Shown piece after piece: positions 56,469-64,000 of a DNA stretch of 64,000 nt (its first letter is position 1; each line of letters starts with the position of its first letter). This stretch comes from Segniliparus rugosus ATCC BAA-974 (GTDB lineage: Bacteria > Actinomycetota > Actinomycetes > Mycobacteriales > Mycobacteriaceae). The position numbers were made by a program, and so were the translations under genes. Where the stretch lies: NCBI RefSeq assembly GCF_000185725.2, contig NZ_KI391953.1, positions 1,108,750 through 1,172,749 of the forward strand. Direction: 5' to 3'. Under the pieces are notes generated by a model. That model did not search any database. It worked only from the letters and a program-made list of their open reading frames with translations, and was not told the DNA's origin.

Positions 56469-57161
56469 CTACGCGGCCCCGGTCGGGGAGCCCGAGGCCT
56501 GCCATAACGCGGCGACGTCGAGGCCGACTTGAGCGAGCAGCGCGCGCAGCACCGGCAGTCCGAGTCCGATCACCGTGGACGGGTCGCCCTCGATGCGTTC
56601 GATGAACCAGCTGCCCCTGCCTTCGAGGGTGAACGCGCCCGCAACTTCCAGCGGCTCCCCGGTGGCGAGATACGCTCTGGCTTCGTCGCCGGAGAGGTCG
56701 CCGAACCGGATGTCGGCCCGTCCGACCTCATACGCCCTCGCGGCGATCCGCCCGTCCGTGAGGCGGAGGAGGCAATGGCCGGTCAGCAGCGTCCCGGTCT
56801 GGCCCGACATCTTCTGCCAGCGAGCCCACGCGACTTCTGGGGTGTGCGGCTTGCCGTGCAGCTCGCCATGCAGGAGGAAGGCGGAGTCTGCCGCGACGAT
56901 GACGGTGTCCGGGGCGGGGCCGGGGCCCGCGAGCAGCCGCTCGGCGACGGCCTCGGCTTTGGCGCGGGCGAGGGCGGCCACTACGTCGCCGGGCGCCGCC
57001 TCAGCGCCGAGCGCGGCGGCGACGGCCTCCTCGTCCACGTCTGAGACCACGACATCGGGCTCGACCCCGGCGGCTCGGAGCAGCGCCAGGCGAGAGGGGG
57101 AGCCAGAGGCGAGGACGACGCGGAGCGCGGTGGCGGGAAGGTCGGCTTCCGCCCGCGTCAC
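56469..57161 (-). CDS. maf: Maf-family nucleotide pyrophosphatase
   Basis: 230 residues. 'VVLASGSPSRLALLRAAG' is the N-terminal Maf motif; 'VIVAADSAFLLHGELHGKP' and 'GDPSTVIGLGLPVLRALL' follow. Hydrolyses non-canonical or modified NTPs as a housekeeping function. GTG start overlaps the accE stop (GTGA). Confidence 0.92.
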   Translation of the reverse strand: MTRAEADLPATALRVVLASGSPSRLALLRAAGVEPDVVVSDVDEEAVAAALGAEAAPGDVVAALARAKAEAVAERLLAGPGPAPDTVIVAADSAFLLHGELHGKPHTPEVAWARWQKMSGQTGTLLTGHCLLRLTDGRIAARAYEVGRADIRFGDLSGDEARAYLATGEPLEVAGAFTLEGRGSWFIERIEGDPSTVIGLGLPVLRALLAQVGLDVAALWQASGSPTGAA

Positions 57162-57430
57162 GCGCCGCGCCACGCGGGCGGAGTGTCCTTGATGAAAGAC
57201 TGCGGCAAGCCGCCGGGGATGTACGACAGCTGGGAGTCGCCCGCGCGCCACAAGTCGCGCGGGTGCCTGCGGGTATCCCGCTCCCACAGCCGCTTGGCCC
57301 ACAGCTCGGCGAGCACGGCGGACAGCGCGGCGACTTCTTCGTCGGTGGGGTTGCCCTTCACGACGGTGAAGTCGATCGGCCCACGGTTTCGCTCTTCGGG
57401 GGTGTGGGGAACGGCGATTGAGGCTGTCAT
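57158..57430 (-). CDS. accE: Acyl-CoA carboxylase epsilon subunit
   Basis: 90 residues. 'FTVVKGNPTDEEVAALSAVL' is the epsilon-subunit core that bridges alpha and beta subunits of actinobacterial acyl-CoA carboxylases. In mycobacteria accE follows accD5; here no accD lies upstream, only a divergent rhomboid-like gene. Probably leaderless (TATTAT 6 nt upstream). Confidence 0.9.
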   Translation of the reverse strand: MTASIAVPHTPEERNRGPIDFTVVKGNPTDEEVAALSAVLAELWAKRLWERDTRRHPRDLWRAGDSQLSYIPGGLPQSFIKDTPPAWRGA

Positions 57431-57442
57431 GTCGTTATAATA
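57431..57442 (-). promoter_or_regulatory. Leaderless promoter -10 of accE
   Basis: TATTAT (57442-57437), 6 nt, ATG 57430. No Shine-Dalgarno. It heads accE-maf and probably sseA. Confidence 0.55.
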
Positions 57443-57690
57443 ATCCCTCAGCGGAGGCGTGATCGTTACCCTCACGGAACTCTCATGAAACCTTCACGAA
57501 GTTCGCAGAGCATGCAGAGCATGCTGTAACGTCTCGAAAACGCAGGTTCGCGACGGTGGGGTTCTTCCCCGGCCTGGGAAGAACCCGGTCCGCTCGGCGC
57601 GCGGACGGGCAGGGCGCAGCGGCTGGGGAATTTTCGAGCGCTCGGGCTTGTTATGCGCTTCGTCGCGACTGATCCACAAGGAGCCCGCAG

Positions 57691-58464
57691 ATGACGTCCT
57701 TCCCAGCAGCGGCTCCGCTGCGGTGGGCCACGCGGTTCCCGGTGACTCTTGGCTATGTGGTCGCGCTCGCCGCCGTCGCCTTCCTCCAGCGCAGGCTCTC
57801 CTCGGTCGGCGACGAGGAGCTTGTCGCCAGCGCGAGCACGAATCTGCGCAATCTCGCTGAAGGAAGGCTGCAGACGTTGCTCGAGAGCGCGTTCGTCACG
57901 CAGGAAGACCCAGGCAAGGTGTGGGTCTGGCTGCCGGGATTGGCCTGCCTGCTGGCGCTGGGGGAGTTGCTTTGGCGGTCCCGCCGATTGGCGGGCGCCA
58001 TCGTGCTCGGCCATGTCGGCGGGACGGTGATCGTTGCGCTCGGGCTCGTCGTCGCGCTGCGGCTGGGCTGGGTGGAGGGCTCGGTGGCGGACGAAGCCGA
58101 CGTCGGCGTGAGCTACGCGGCGATGGGCGTGATCGGGGCGCTGGTCGGGGCGTTGCCGCGCGCGCTGCGCTTGCCGTGGGCGGCGTGGTGGCTCGTGGTC
58201 GCCTCGGTGGCCTTGTGGTTCGACCGAGACTTCACGAGCGCGGGCCATCTTGTCTCCTTGGTGCTGGGATTGGCGGTGGGGGCGTGGCTCGCGCGAGGGG
58301 ACGGCGCGCGGTGGACCCCGGTGCCGCTCTGCCTCGCGGCGGGCGCGTTCGCGTTCGGTTTCGGCGTCCTGGTGGACGGTTTCGGCGCGCATTCGGCGGC
58401 GGCGCTGTTGGGCGGGGTTTCGGCGGCAGGCCTCGCGTGGGGTGTGGCCGCCGCGACAGCGTGA
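57691..58464 (+). CDS. Rhomboid-like membrane protein
   Basis: 257 residues with about six to seven membrane spans. 'DVGVSYAAMG' has a Ser (Ser141) in the place of the rhomboid GxSx nucleophile and 'SAGHLVSLVLG' a His (His186) followed by Ser/Gly as in the catalytic histidine helix; 'LGHVGGT' has the auxiliary His (His108). It thus has the rhomboid arrangement but with S-Y instead of S-G, as in the actinobacterial rhomboid-like group. Protease activity is uncertain. AAGGAG site. First of three envelope genes with NfeD and flotillin, though NfeD has its own promoter. Confidence 0.7.
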   Translation: MTSFPAAAPLRWATRFPVTLGYVVALAAVAFLQRRLSSVGDEELVASASTNLRNLAEGRLQTLLESAFVTQEDPGKVWVWLPGLACLLALGELLWRSRRLAGAIVLGHVGGTVIVALGLVVALRLGWVEGSVADEADVGVSYAAMGVIGALVGALPRALRLPWAAWWLVVASVALWFDRDFTSAGHLVSLVLGLAVGAWLARGDGARWTPVPLCLAAGAFAFGFGVLVDGFGAHSAAALLGGVSAAGLAWGVAAATA

Positions 58465-58482
58465 GCGCGGAGCCGGTTGCGC

Positions 58483-58495
58483 TACATTCCTTCCC
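58483..58495 (+). promoter_or_regulatory. Leaderless promoter -10 of nfeD-floT
   Basis: TACATT (58483-58488), 7 nt, ATG 58496, inside the 31-nt gap after the rhomboid-like gene. Confidence 0.5.
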
Positions 58496-58996
58496 ATGGA
58501 ACTCGTTGTGTTGCTTGTGGTGCTCGTGGCAGGCGGGGCCGGGCTCCTGTGCACGTTCGTTTTCGGCGAGCTGATGCACGACGAGGCGCTGCCGTTCCTG
58601 AGCCTCACCGCCCTGGCGACTGGGGCGGTGGGCTTCGGCGGCGGCGGGCTGATCGCCTCGCTTGCCGGGGTCTCGTCGGGGCCGAGCCTGCTGATCGGGG
58701 CCGCGGTCGCGATTGCCGCGATGGTCCTCACCAGAGGAATGCTGGTGCCGTATCTGCAGCGCCAGCAGGGGAATTCGCTCACCAGCAGGGCCTCGTACCT
58801 CGGCTCGCTCGCCACCGTGACCTTGGAGCTGCCCGAGTCGGGATGGGGCGAAGTGCAGTTCGCCGACGCCACCGGGAATTTAGTCCGGATCAGGGCGGTC
58901 GGACCCGCCGGGACGAGCATCCCGAAGGGGGCTAAGGTGTACGTAGCCGAAATGGACGACGAGTTTGCGCACGTCGTCGATGTTTCGGAAACGTAG
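58496..58996 (+). CDS. NfeD-like membrane protein
   Basis: 166 residues. Three hydrophobic segments (about 2-22, 34-56, 64-80) and a C-terminal OB-like beta domain ('GSLATVTLELPESGWGEVQFAD', 'VRIRAVGPAG', 'VYVAEMDDEF'). NfeD1b-type proteins pair with flotillins, and a flotillin gene follows directly (6 nt). Confidence 0.85.
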   Translation: MELVVLLVVLVAGGAGLLCTFVFGELMHDEALPFLSLTALATGAVGFGGGGLIASLAGVSSGPSLLIGAAVAIAAMVLTRGMLVPYLQRQQGNSLTSRASYLGSLATVTLELPESGWGEVQFADATGNLVRIRAVGPAGTSIPKGAKVYVAEMDDEFAHVVDVSET

Positions 58997-59002
58997 GAGC
59001 GA

Positions 59003-60583
59003 ATGGAGGGAACGGGGTTGATCACGATTATCGGGCTGGTGGCGGTCGTCGTTGTGCTGTTGTTCGTCGTCGTGCCGACGGTGTACATCAAGAACTACAT
59101 CAAAGTGCCGCCGAACCAGGTGGCCGTGTTCACCGGTCGGGGCGGGACTCCGAAAGTCGTGCACGGCGGGGCCCGCTTCCGCATCCCCGGCATCGAGCGG
59201 GTGGACTTCATGTCCCTCGAGCCGTTCAACGTCTTCATCAACTTGCAGAACGTGCTCTCCTCCAACGGCGTGCCCGTGAACGTCGAGGCCGTCGGCCTTG
59301 TGCGGATCGGCTCCGCAGACGAGGCCGTGCAGACCGCCGTGCAGCGCTTCTTGAACACCGACCCCAGGGCGCTGCAGTCCCAGATCAACGAGATCCTCGC
59401 GGGCAGCCTGCGCGGGATCACCGCGACGATGACCGTCGAGGAGCTCAACTCCGACCGGGACCGGCTGGCCCGGAACGTGGTCGACGAGGCGGGCGGCGAC
59501 TTGCGGCGCATCGGCATGGAGGTCGACGTCATCAAGATCGCCGGGATCTCCGACCACAACGGGTATCTGGAGTCCCTTGGCCAGCGGCGCATCGCCGAGG
59601 TGAAGCGGGATGCCGCGATCGGCACCGCCGAGGCCGAGCGGGACTCGCAGATCCGCTCGGCGCAGGCGCGCCAGGCCGGGTCCATCGCCCAGGCGGAGGC
59701 GGACACCGCCATCGCCCAGGCCTCGCAGAAGCGCGACGTGGAGATCGCAAGGATGCGCGCGTTGACCGAGGCGGAGAACGCCACGGCGGACCAGGCGGGC
59801 CCGCTCTCCGAGGCCCGCGCGCAGAAGGACGTGCTCATCGCAAAGGAGCAGGCCGAGGCGGCCAGGGTCGAGGCGAGCATCGAGGTGCAGCGCCGTCGCG
59901 CCGAGGAGAAGCAGGCGGCGTTGCAGGCGGATGTGATCGCCCCTGCCGAGGCGGAGCAGCTCGCAGCGGTCAAGCGTGCGGAAGGCACGCGCCAGGCCGA
60001 GATCCTGCAGGCCGAGGCCCGCGCGGCGGCGACGCGCCAGCAGGCCGCTGCGCAGGCGGACGCGGCCCGGCTCAGCGCCGAGGCGCAAGCCCAGGCCACG
60101 CGCGCCTCCGGCGAGGCGCAGGCGGAATCCCGCAAGGCCGCGGCTGCCGCGCTCCTGGCCGAGCAGCAGGCGGAGGCCGCGGGCTTGCAGGCGAGGCTCA
60201 CGGCGGAGGCGGAGGGTCTGCGCGCCAAGCTCGACGCCGAGGCGGCGGGCAAGAAGCAGGTCGCGGAGGCGTTGAACTCGTACAGCGACGTCGCGGCCCG
60301 GATCGAGACGTTGCCGGACGTGCTCGCCGCGCTGGTGGCGGCGACCGAGGCGGCCGCGAAACCGGTCGGGGCGCTCGACAAGGTCACCATCATCGGGAAC
60401 GCCGGGGACGCTCAGGCCTCGATTTCGGCGCTCCTCGGCCTCTCGCCGCAGATGATCGCGAAGACGTTGGAATCGCTCAAAGCCTCAGGCGTGGATCTGG
60501 CTGGCTGGCTCGCGCAGGCTTCCTCTGGCGGGAGCGTCCCCGCCGCCCCGCAAGAGCTGAACCTGAGCCTCGACCTCGACTAA
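59003..60583 (+). CDS. Flotillin (SPFH-domain protein)
   Basis: 526 residues. One N-terminal span (about 7-26), SPFH domain (about 35-210) and a long coiled coil of Ala/Glu/Arg heptads (about 220-430), then a C-terminal alpha domain ending 'NLSLDLD'. Flotillins order membrane microdomains and oligomerise; with NfeD this is the standard bacterial pair. AGGAG site. The last 4 nt overlap the convergent thioesterase. Confidence 0.92.
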   Translation: MEGTGLITIIGLVAVVVVLLFVVVPTVYIKNYIKVPPNQVAVFTGRGGTPKVVHGGARFRIPGIERVDFMSLEPFNVFINLQNVLSSNGVPVNVEAVGLVRIGSADEAVQTAVQRFLNTDPRALQSQINEILAGSLRGITATMTVEELNSDRDRLARNVVDEAGGDLRRIGMEVDVIKIAGISDHNGYLESLGQRRIAEVKRDAAIGTAEAERDSQIRSAQARQAGSIAQAEADTAIAQASQKRDVEIARMRALTEAENATADQAGPLSEARAQKDVLIAKEQAEAARVEASIEVQRRRAEEKQAALQADVIAPAEAEQLAAVKRAEGTRQAEILQAEARAAATRQQAAAQADAARLSAEAQAQATRASGEAQAESRKAAAAALLAEQQAEAAGLQARLTAEAEGLRAKLDAEAAGKKQVAEALNSYSDVAARIETLPDVLAALVAATEAAAKPVGALDKVTIIGNAGDAQASISALLGLSPQMIAKTLESLKASGVDLAGWLAQASSGGSVPAAPQELNLSLDLD

Positions 60584-61107
60584 GGCTTGATGATCAGGAG
60601 GCTGCTCGACGCGCTCGCGACGACCTTGTCCTCTTGGTTGCGCACCTCGCCCTCGGCGAAAGTCACCCTCGAGCCCGGCTTGACGACCCAGCCCCTTGCG
60701 GTGAGCACGTCGCCGGCTCGGACCGGGCGCAGATAGCTCACCTTGAGCTCGATGGAGGTGTAGCCGACCCCGGCGGGGAGCAGCGTGTGCGCGGCGCAGC
60801 CGCACACCGAGTCCAGCAGCGTGCAGACCAGCCCGCCGTGCACGACCCCGATCGGGTTGTACGCGGATTCGTCCGGCTCGCACCGGAAGGCGACCTCGCC
60901 CTCTGCGAACGAGACGTGCTCTATGCCCAGCAGCGCGCTGATGGGCGGGCCGGGGAGCTTCCCGTCCCGCATGGCGGCGAAATACTCCATCCCCGTCATC
61001 GCGAGCCCTGCCATCGCGGTCGGGCCCGGATCGTGCCAAGCCACGGTTTTCGATCGGGCGGGTACCCAGGCATCTGGGGCGACGGTCGGGGTCAGAGGAA
61101 TGTCCAT
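60580..61107 (-). CDS. PaaI-type acyl-CoA thioesterase
   Basis: 175 residues, hotdog fold. 'NPIGVVHGGLVCTLLDSVCG' is the PaaI active-site stretch (the Asp is the catalytic acid), and 'SYLRPVRAGDVLTARGWVVK' follows. An N-terminal ~50-residue extension is present. Leaderless start likely. Confidence 0.88.
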   Translation of the reverse strand: MDIPLTPTVAPDAWVPARSKTVAWHDPGPTAMAGLAMTGMEYFAAMRDGKLPGPPISALLGIEHVSFAEGEVAFRCEPDESAYNPIGVVHGGLVCTLLDSVCGCAAHTLLPAGVGYTSIELKVSYLRPVRAGDVLTARGWVVKPGSRVTFAEGEVRNQEDKVVASASSSLLIIKP

Positions 61108-61119
61108 TAGGAAATTCTA
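61108..61119 (-). promoter_or_regulatory. Leaderless promoter -10 of the PaaI-type gene
   Basis: TAGAAT (61119-61114), 6 nt, ATG 61107. Confidence 0.5.
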
Positions 61120-61141
61120 TGTCATATAGTTTATAACGACG

Positions 61142-61660
61142 TCAGCGGGGCAGGCGGGGGCGCTTCGCGCGGGGCCGAGGGGCGAAGCCGCCGTTGCGGG
61201 CGAAAAAGCCGATGGTCATGACGGCCAGCGGGATGGCGGCCACCAGCCAGTTCGTCGAAGCGAGCGGTCGGTGCTCGGCGGCGAGCCAGACCAGCGGCCC
61301 GCCGAGCGCGAGCAGCGCTTGGACAACGAACACCGCGCCCTGCAGCAGGCGCCGCCTGCTGATCAGCCAGGCTCCGATGGCGAAGCCCGCGAGCACCGCG
61401 TTGACCGCGCGGAGGAACGGGATGAAGACGCTCGCGATGGAAAGCGCCTCGGCGGCCCTGGCGAACTGCGGCTCCAATTTGTCGTAGCGCTCGACGACCC
61501 GAATCCGGGCGATCAGCCCCAGCACGAAGGGGACGACGCTCAGCGCGGCCCCGACCAGATACGCGGCGAGGCCCCACCAGCCCCAGAGCGCGTACCCGTC
61601 CGGGCCGGCCAGGGCGAGCGCGAAGGACAGCAGCGCGAAGAGAAAGTTGAGCCGGATCAT
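61142..61660 (-). CDS. Four-span membrane protein of unknown function
   Basis: 172 residues. Hydrophobic segments at about 4-20, 27-51, 85-101 and 107-125, with a further weak one near 138-155, and a very basic C-terminus ('RPRAKRPRLPR'). No family recognised. ATG 61660 with TAGGCT 6 nt upstream, so probably leaderless; the box overlaps the stop of the CYTH-CHAD gene. Confidence 0.65.
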   Translation of the reverse strand: MIRLNFLFALLSFALALAGPDGYALWGWWGLAAYLVGAALSVVPFVLGLIARIRVVERYDKLEPQFARAAEALSIASVFIPFLRAVNAVLAGFAIGAWLISRRRLLQGAVFVVQALLALGGPLVWLAAEHRPLASTNWLVAAIPLAVMTIGFFARNGGFAPRPRAKRPRLPR

Positions 61661-61672
61661 GGGCAGAGCCTA
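61661..61672 (-). promoter_or_regulatory. Leaderless promoter -10 of the membrane gene
   Basis: TAGGCT (61672-61667), 6 nt, ATG 61660. Confidence 0.45.
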
Positions 61673-63160
61673 TCCGCTCGCCCATGCTTCCGTGACGGCG
61701 CTCATCGCCGCCGGGTAAGCCGCCTCGCGTTTGCGGGCGCGAGCCCGTTCGCCCGCGATGAGTTGGTCGAGTCCGCGCTGCAACGCGTGGCTCCCCTCCT
61801 TGCGTTGGCGCTCGCGCAGCCAATCGCGCAGCACGACGGCGTCCTGGTGCTCGCCGAGGACGTCTTGGAGCTGCTTGACGGGTTCGGCCCAGGCGAACGG
61901 CCCGGTCCCCGCCTCCGCAGCGAGTTCGCCGACATAGCGCAGCCCCTTGGCGCGTTTGCGCACCTCGTGCAGGCCCTCCTCTCGCTCGCCCTGATCGGTC
62001 GCCTCGGCCAGCGCCGCGTCCGCGAGGAACAACCTGTCCGCCGCGCCGCCCACCGCTTCGGCCAAGGCGGCTCCTGCGCCGGTCCGCCTATTGGCCTTGC
62101 GGACCGGCGGGTCGGCGACATACGCGTCCAGCGCGTCGAGCAAATGGAGATAGCGGCGAGAGTCGAGCGCCCGCACTGTTTCCTGGTGCGCGGCCCGGTA
62201 CGCTTCCCGTTCCTCCGCCGCGAGCGCACGAGCGGCCGCGCGCAGTTCCGAATGTTTTTTCGTCGCGGCCAACGATTCGAACCGCTCGGCGCGCACCTCC
62301 GCGTCGCGGGCTCCGCCCAACTCCGAGGCGAGCCAGCGCAGCTCGTCGGCGAGCCGTTTGGTCGGGGCTTTGCGCAGGAACGGCGCGAACGCCTGGAGCA
62401 GGCTGCGGAGCGCTCGCGTGGTCACGCGGAGCTGGTGCACCGAGTCGTGTTCGTACGCCCGGACGGGGAAGTCTTGCGCGCACAGCCGGGTCCGCATCGG
62501 GCCGAGCCGGACCGCGAGGAACGCCGCGACGGTCTGCGGAGCCCGCCGTGCCCGCGCTGGCCCCGCACCACGCCCCAACGCGCGCGCCACTTTCGAATCG
62601 GAGCGCGCCGGGCGCGCCCCGGAGCCGAGAATGAGCTCGTCCGCGCGCCGGACCAGCTCGGGGTCGGGGTCGGGGCAGAGCTCGAACTCCCATTCCCGCC
62701 ACACCACGGTCGACCCGTCCGCGAACCGGGTCGCGGTGACCAGATCGTCGCAGAAGGTTCCGGCTCCCGAGACCTCGGTCTCCTCGCGCAGCGTCACGAG
62801 CCGCGCGACCGGAACGAGCGGGCGGCCCGCGGTCCAGGCGCGCAGCCGGACGGCGAGTTCGTCCGGCAGCCGGGCCGGGTCGGGCGTTCGGTCCGGGTCC
62901 GCGCCGCGCGCCCGGACCTGGAGCTCGACCCGGCCCGCATGCGCAGGGAGTTTGAGATGCCACCCCTCCGACGTTTCCCCGGAGCGCCAGCGCAAGGTGA
63001 TCTTCTGCGCTAAAAGGCGCAGGTCGGCGGTGTCGAAGTACACCGCCCGCAGGATCGAGCCGACCGGAGCCGCCGCTTCCTGGCCCGCCCAGCTCGGAGC
63101 CGTGGCGGTTGGGGCCGCGTCGTATTTGCGCTCCACCTCAAGGTGCTCGACCACTGCCAT
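61670..63160 (-). CDS. CYTH and CHAD domain protein
   Basis: 496 residues. N-terminal CYTH (triphosphate tunnel) domain: 'EHLEVERKYDA' with the E-x-E-x-K motif, 'LRAVYFDTADLRLLAQKITLR'. C-terminal CHAD domain (about 205-490), all alpha, with histidines in 'DSVHQLRVTTRALRSLL' and 'GLHEVRKRAKGLRYV'. CHAD proteins bind polyphosphate; CYTH enzymes hydrolyse tri- or polyphosphate. A polyphosphate-related role is likely. Confidence 0.92.
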   Translation of the reverse strand: MAVVEHLEVERKYDAAPTATAPSWAGQEAAAPVGSILRAVYFDTADLRLLAQKITLRWRSGETSEGWHLKLPAHAGRVELQVRARGADPDRTPDPARLPDELAVRLRAWTAGRPLVPVARLVTLREETEVSGAGTFCDDLVTATRFADGSTVVWREWEFELCPDPDPELVRRADELILGSGARPARSDSKVARALGRGAGPARARRAPQTVAAFLAVRLGPMRTRLCAQDFPVRAYEHDSVHQLRVTTRALRSLLQAFAPFLRKAPTKRLADELRWLASELGGARDAEVRAERFESLAATKKHSELRAAARALAAEEREAYRAAHQETVRALDSRRYLHLLDALDAYVADPPVRKANRRTGAGAALAEAVGGAADRLFLADAALAEATDQGEREEGLHEVRKRAKGLRYVGELAAEAGTGPFAWAEPVKQLQDVLGEHQDAVVLRDWLRERQRKEGSHALQRGLDQLIAGERARARKREAAYPAAMSAVTEAWASG

Positions 63161-63202
63161 GCTTCAGTTGTACGCGGATTCGGCTCCGCCCGCCGCCGAG
63201 GC

Positions 63203-64000
63203 TTACTCCGCGAACGCGTCGACGGCTTCGACGAGGTGGTGCGTGTTCTCCGCCTCGAAAGCCGCGTGCCCAGCGCGGGGGGAGATGAACAGCTTGGACT
63301 CCGGCCAGCGCTTGTGCAGCTCCCAGGCGTTCGAGACCGGGCAGATCACGTCGTAGCGGCCGTGGACGATCACGCCGGGGATGTTTCGGATCTTGTCCAC
63401 GTCTTCGAGCAGCTGGTTCTCCCGCAGGAACGCCGCGTTGCGGAAATACCAATTCTCGATGCGCGCGAAGGCGAGCGCCGTGCGCGGGTCTTTCACACGG
63501 TCGTCGGGGTCGGCGACGAGACCGATGAGACGATCCTCCCAGCCGGTCCACGCGAAGGCCGAAGCCTCGGCGGCGGCCTGGTCGGGGCCCCACAGGAGCC
63601 TCGCGTGCTCCTCGATGAGGTTGTTGCCGCGCGCCTCTTCGGGGATCGGCGCGAGGTACTCCTCCCAGAGGTCGGGGAAGATCCGGCTCGCCCCGCCCGG
63701 GTTGTAGAACCAGTTCAGCTCCTCCTCCCGGCACAGGAAGATCCCCCGGAGCACGAGCTCGCTCACCCGCTCGGGATGCGTCTGCGCGTACGAGAGCGCG
63801 AGGGTGGAGCCCCACGAGCCGCCGAAGACGAGCCAACGGTCGACCCCGACATGCTCGCGGAGCTTCTCGATATCCTCGACCAGCTTCCACGTGGTGTTGC
63901 GCGAAAGGTCCGGGTCCTCGCCCGCGTGCGGCGTGGAGCGCCCGCAGCCGCGCTGGTCGAAGAGCAGAGCGTTGTAGCGCTTCGGATCGAAGAACTGCCG
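63203..64000 (-). CDS. pip: Proline iminopeptidase, 5' partial
   Basis: 266 codons to the window edge; the frame is open to base 64000. Alpha/beta hydrolase, peptidase family S33. 'FDQRGCGRSTPHA' and the nucleophile elbow 'FGGSWGSTLALSYAQTHPERV' are present, with the Asp ('VHGRYDVICP') and His ('AGHAAFE') completing the triad. 'GIFLCREEELNWFYNPGGAS' is typical of prolyl iminopeptidases. About 40 N-terminal residues are missing. Confidence 0.93.
   Translation of the reverse strand, partial: RQFFDPKRYNALLFDQRGCGRSTPHAGEDPDLSRNTTWKLVEDIEKLREHVGVDRWLVFGGSWGSTLALSYAQTHPERVSELVLRGIFLCREEELNWFYNPGGASRIFPDLWEEYLAPIPEEARGNNLIEEHARLLWGPDQAAAEASAFAWTGWEDRLIGLVADPDDRVKDPRTALAFARIENWYFRNAAFLRENQLLEDVDKIRNIPGVIVHGRYDVICPVSNAWELHKRWPESKLFISPRAGHAAFEAENTHHLVEAVDAFAE

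Overview
The window is about 67% GC and reads as chromosome of an actinobacterium of the order Mycobacteriales. Gene order carries most of that inference: trpE - trp-associated membrane protein - trpC - trpB - trpA; ctaB divergent from tkt - tal - zwf - opcA - pgl; galU - glp(moeA) - rimJ - glpR beside 5-formyl-THF cyclo-ligase; accE - maf - sseA - accA3; and the ATP-grasp / alpha-E / transglutaminase trio. All are arrangements I know from Mycobacterium tuberculosis and relatives. Many genes begin exactly 6-7 nt after a TANNNT box, as in leaderless mycobacterial transcripts. A Segniliparus-like genus is only a guess. There is no phage, insertion sequence, CRISPR array or rRNA.

Layout. 1-1.7 kb: end of a HIT protein and two unknown proteins. 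1.9-7.0 kb (minus): tryptophan biosynthesis in two units. 7.0-9.4 kb (plus): PrxQ-type peroxiredoxin, L,D-transpeptidase and a membrane protein. 9.4-16.0 kb (minus): pentose-phosphate operon, with tkt frameshifted. 16.3-20.9 kb (plus): ctaB, an acyl-CoA synthetase with a repetitive tail, holA. 20.9-22.8 kb (minus): thioesterase, alcohol dehydrogenase, rpsT. 23.0-28.5 kb (plus): ATP-grasp/alpha-E/transglutaminase-like operon, then NsrR-type regulator and flavohaemoglobin. 28.7-35.9 kb (plus): a five-gene acyl-CoA degradation operon, two F420-type nitroreductase paralogues and an aquaporin-like channel with acidic tails. 35.9-37.8 kb: lepA. 37.8-41.7 kb (minus): two paralogous lipoproteins and an operon with a flavin monooxygenase. 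42.0-46.7 kb: tRNA-Ala, the glpR-rimJ-glp-galU operon, a candidate small RNA and 5-formyl-THF cyclo-ligase. 46.7-48.8 kb: three paralogous lipoproteins. 49.0-50.2 kb: rplY-pth. 50.3-51.3 kb (minus): cysteine dioxygenase and rhodanese behind a cysteine-codon leader peptide. 51.7-57.4 kb: GNAT, a frameshifted MFS transporter, accA3, sseA, maf, accE. 57.7-64 kb: rhomboid-like - NfeD - flotillin, a thioesterase, a CYTH-CHAD protein and a partial proline iminopeptidase.

The most interesting element is the leader of the cysteine dioxygenase operon. A 15-codon ORF with tandem Cys codons sits on a -10-like box, and its Cys-codon segment can pair with the downstream Shine-Dalgarno region. Other unusual points are genes with no ATG/GTG/TTG start (rimJ, pth, lepA), three frameshifts that each look like the loss of one G from a G-run, several in-frame tandem repeats at protein ends, a duplicated scrap of the accA3 3' end, a transglutaminase homologue lacking catalytic Cys and His, and a candidate C-rich-loop small RNA.
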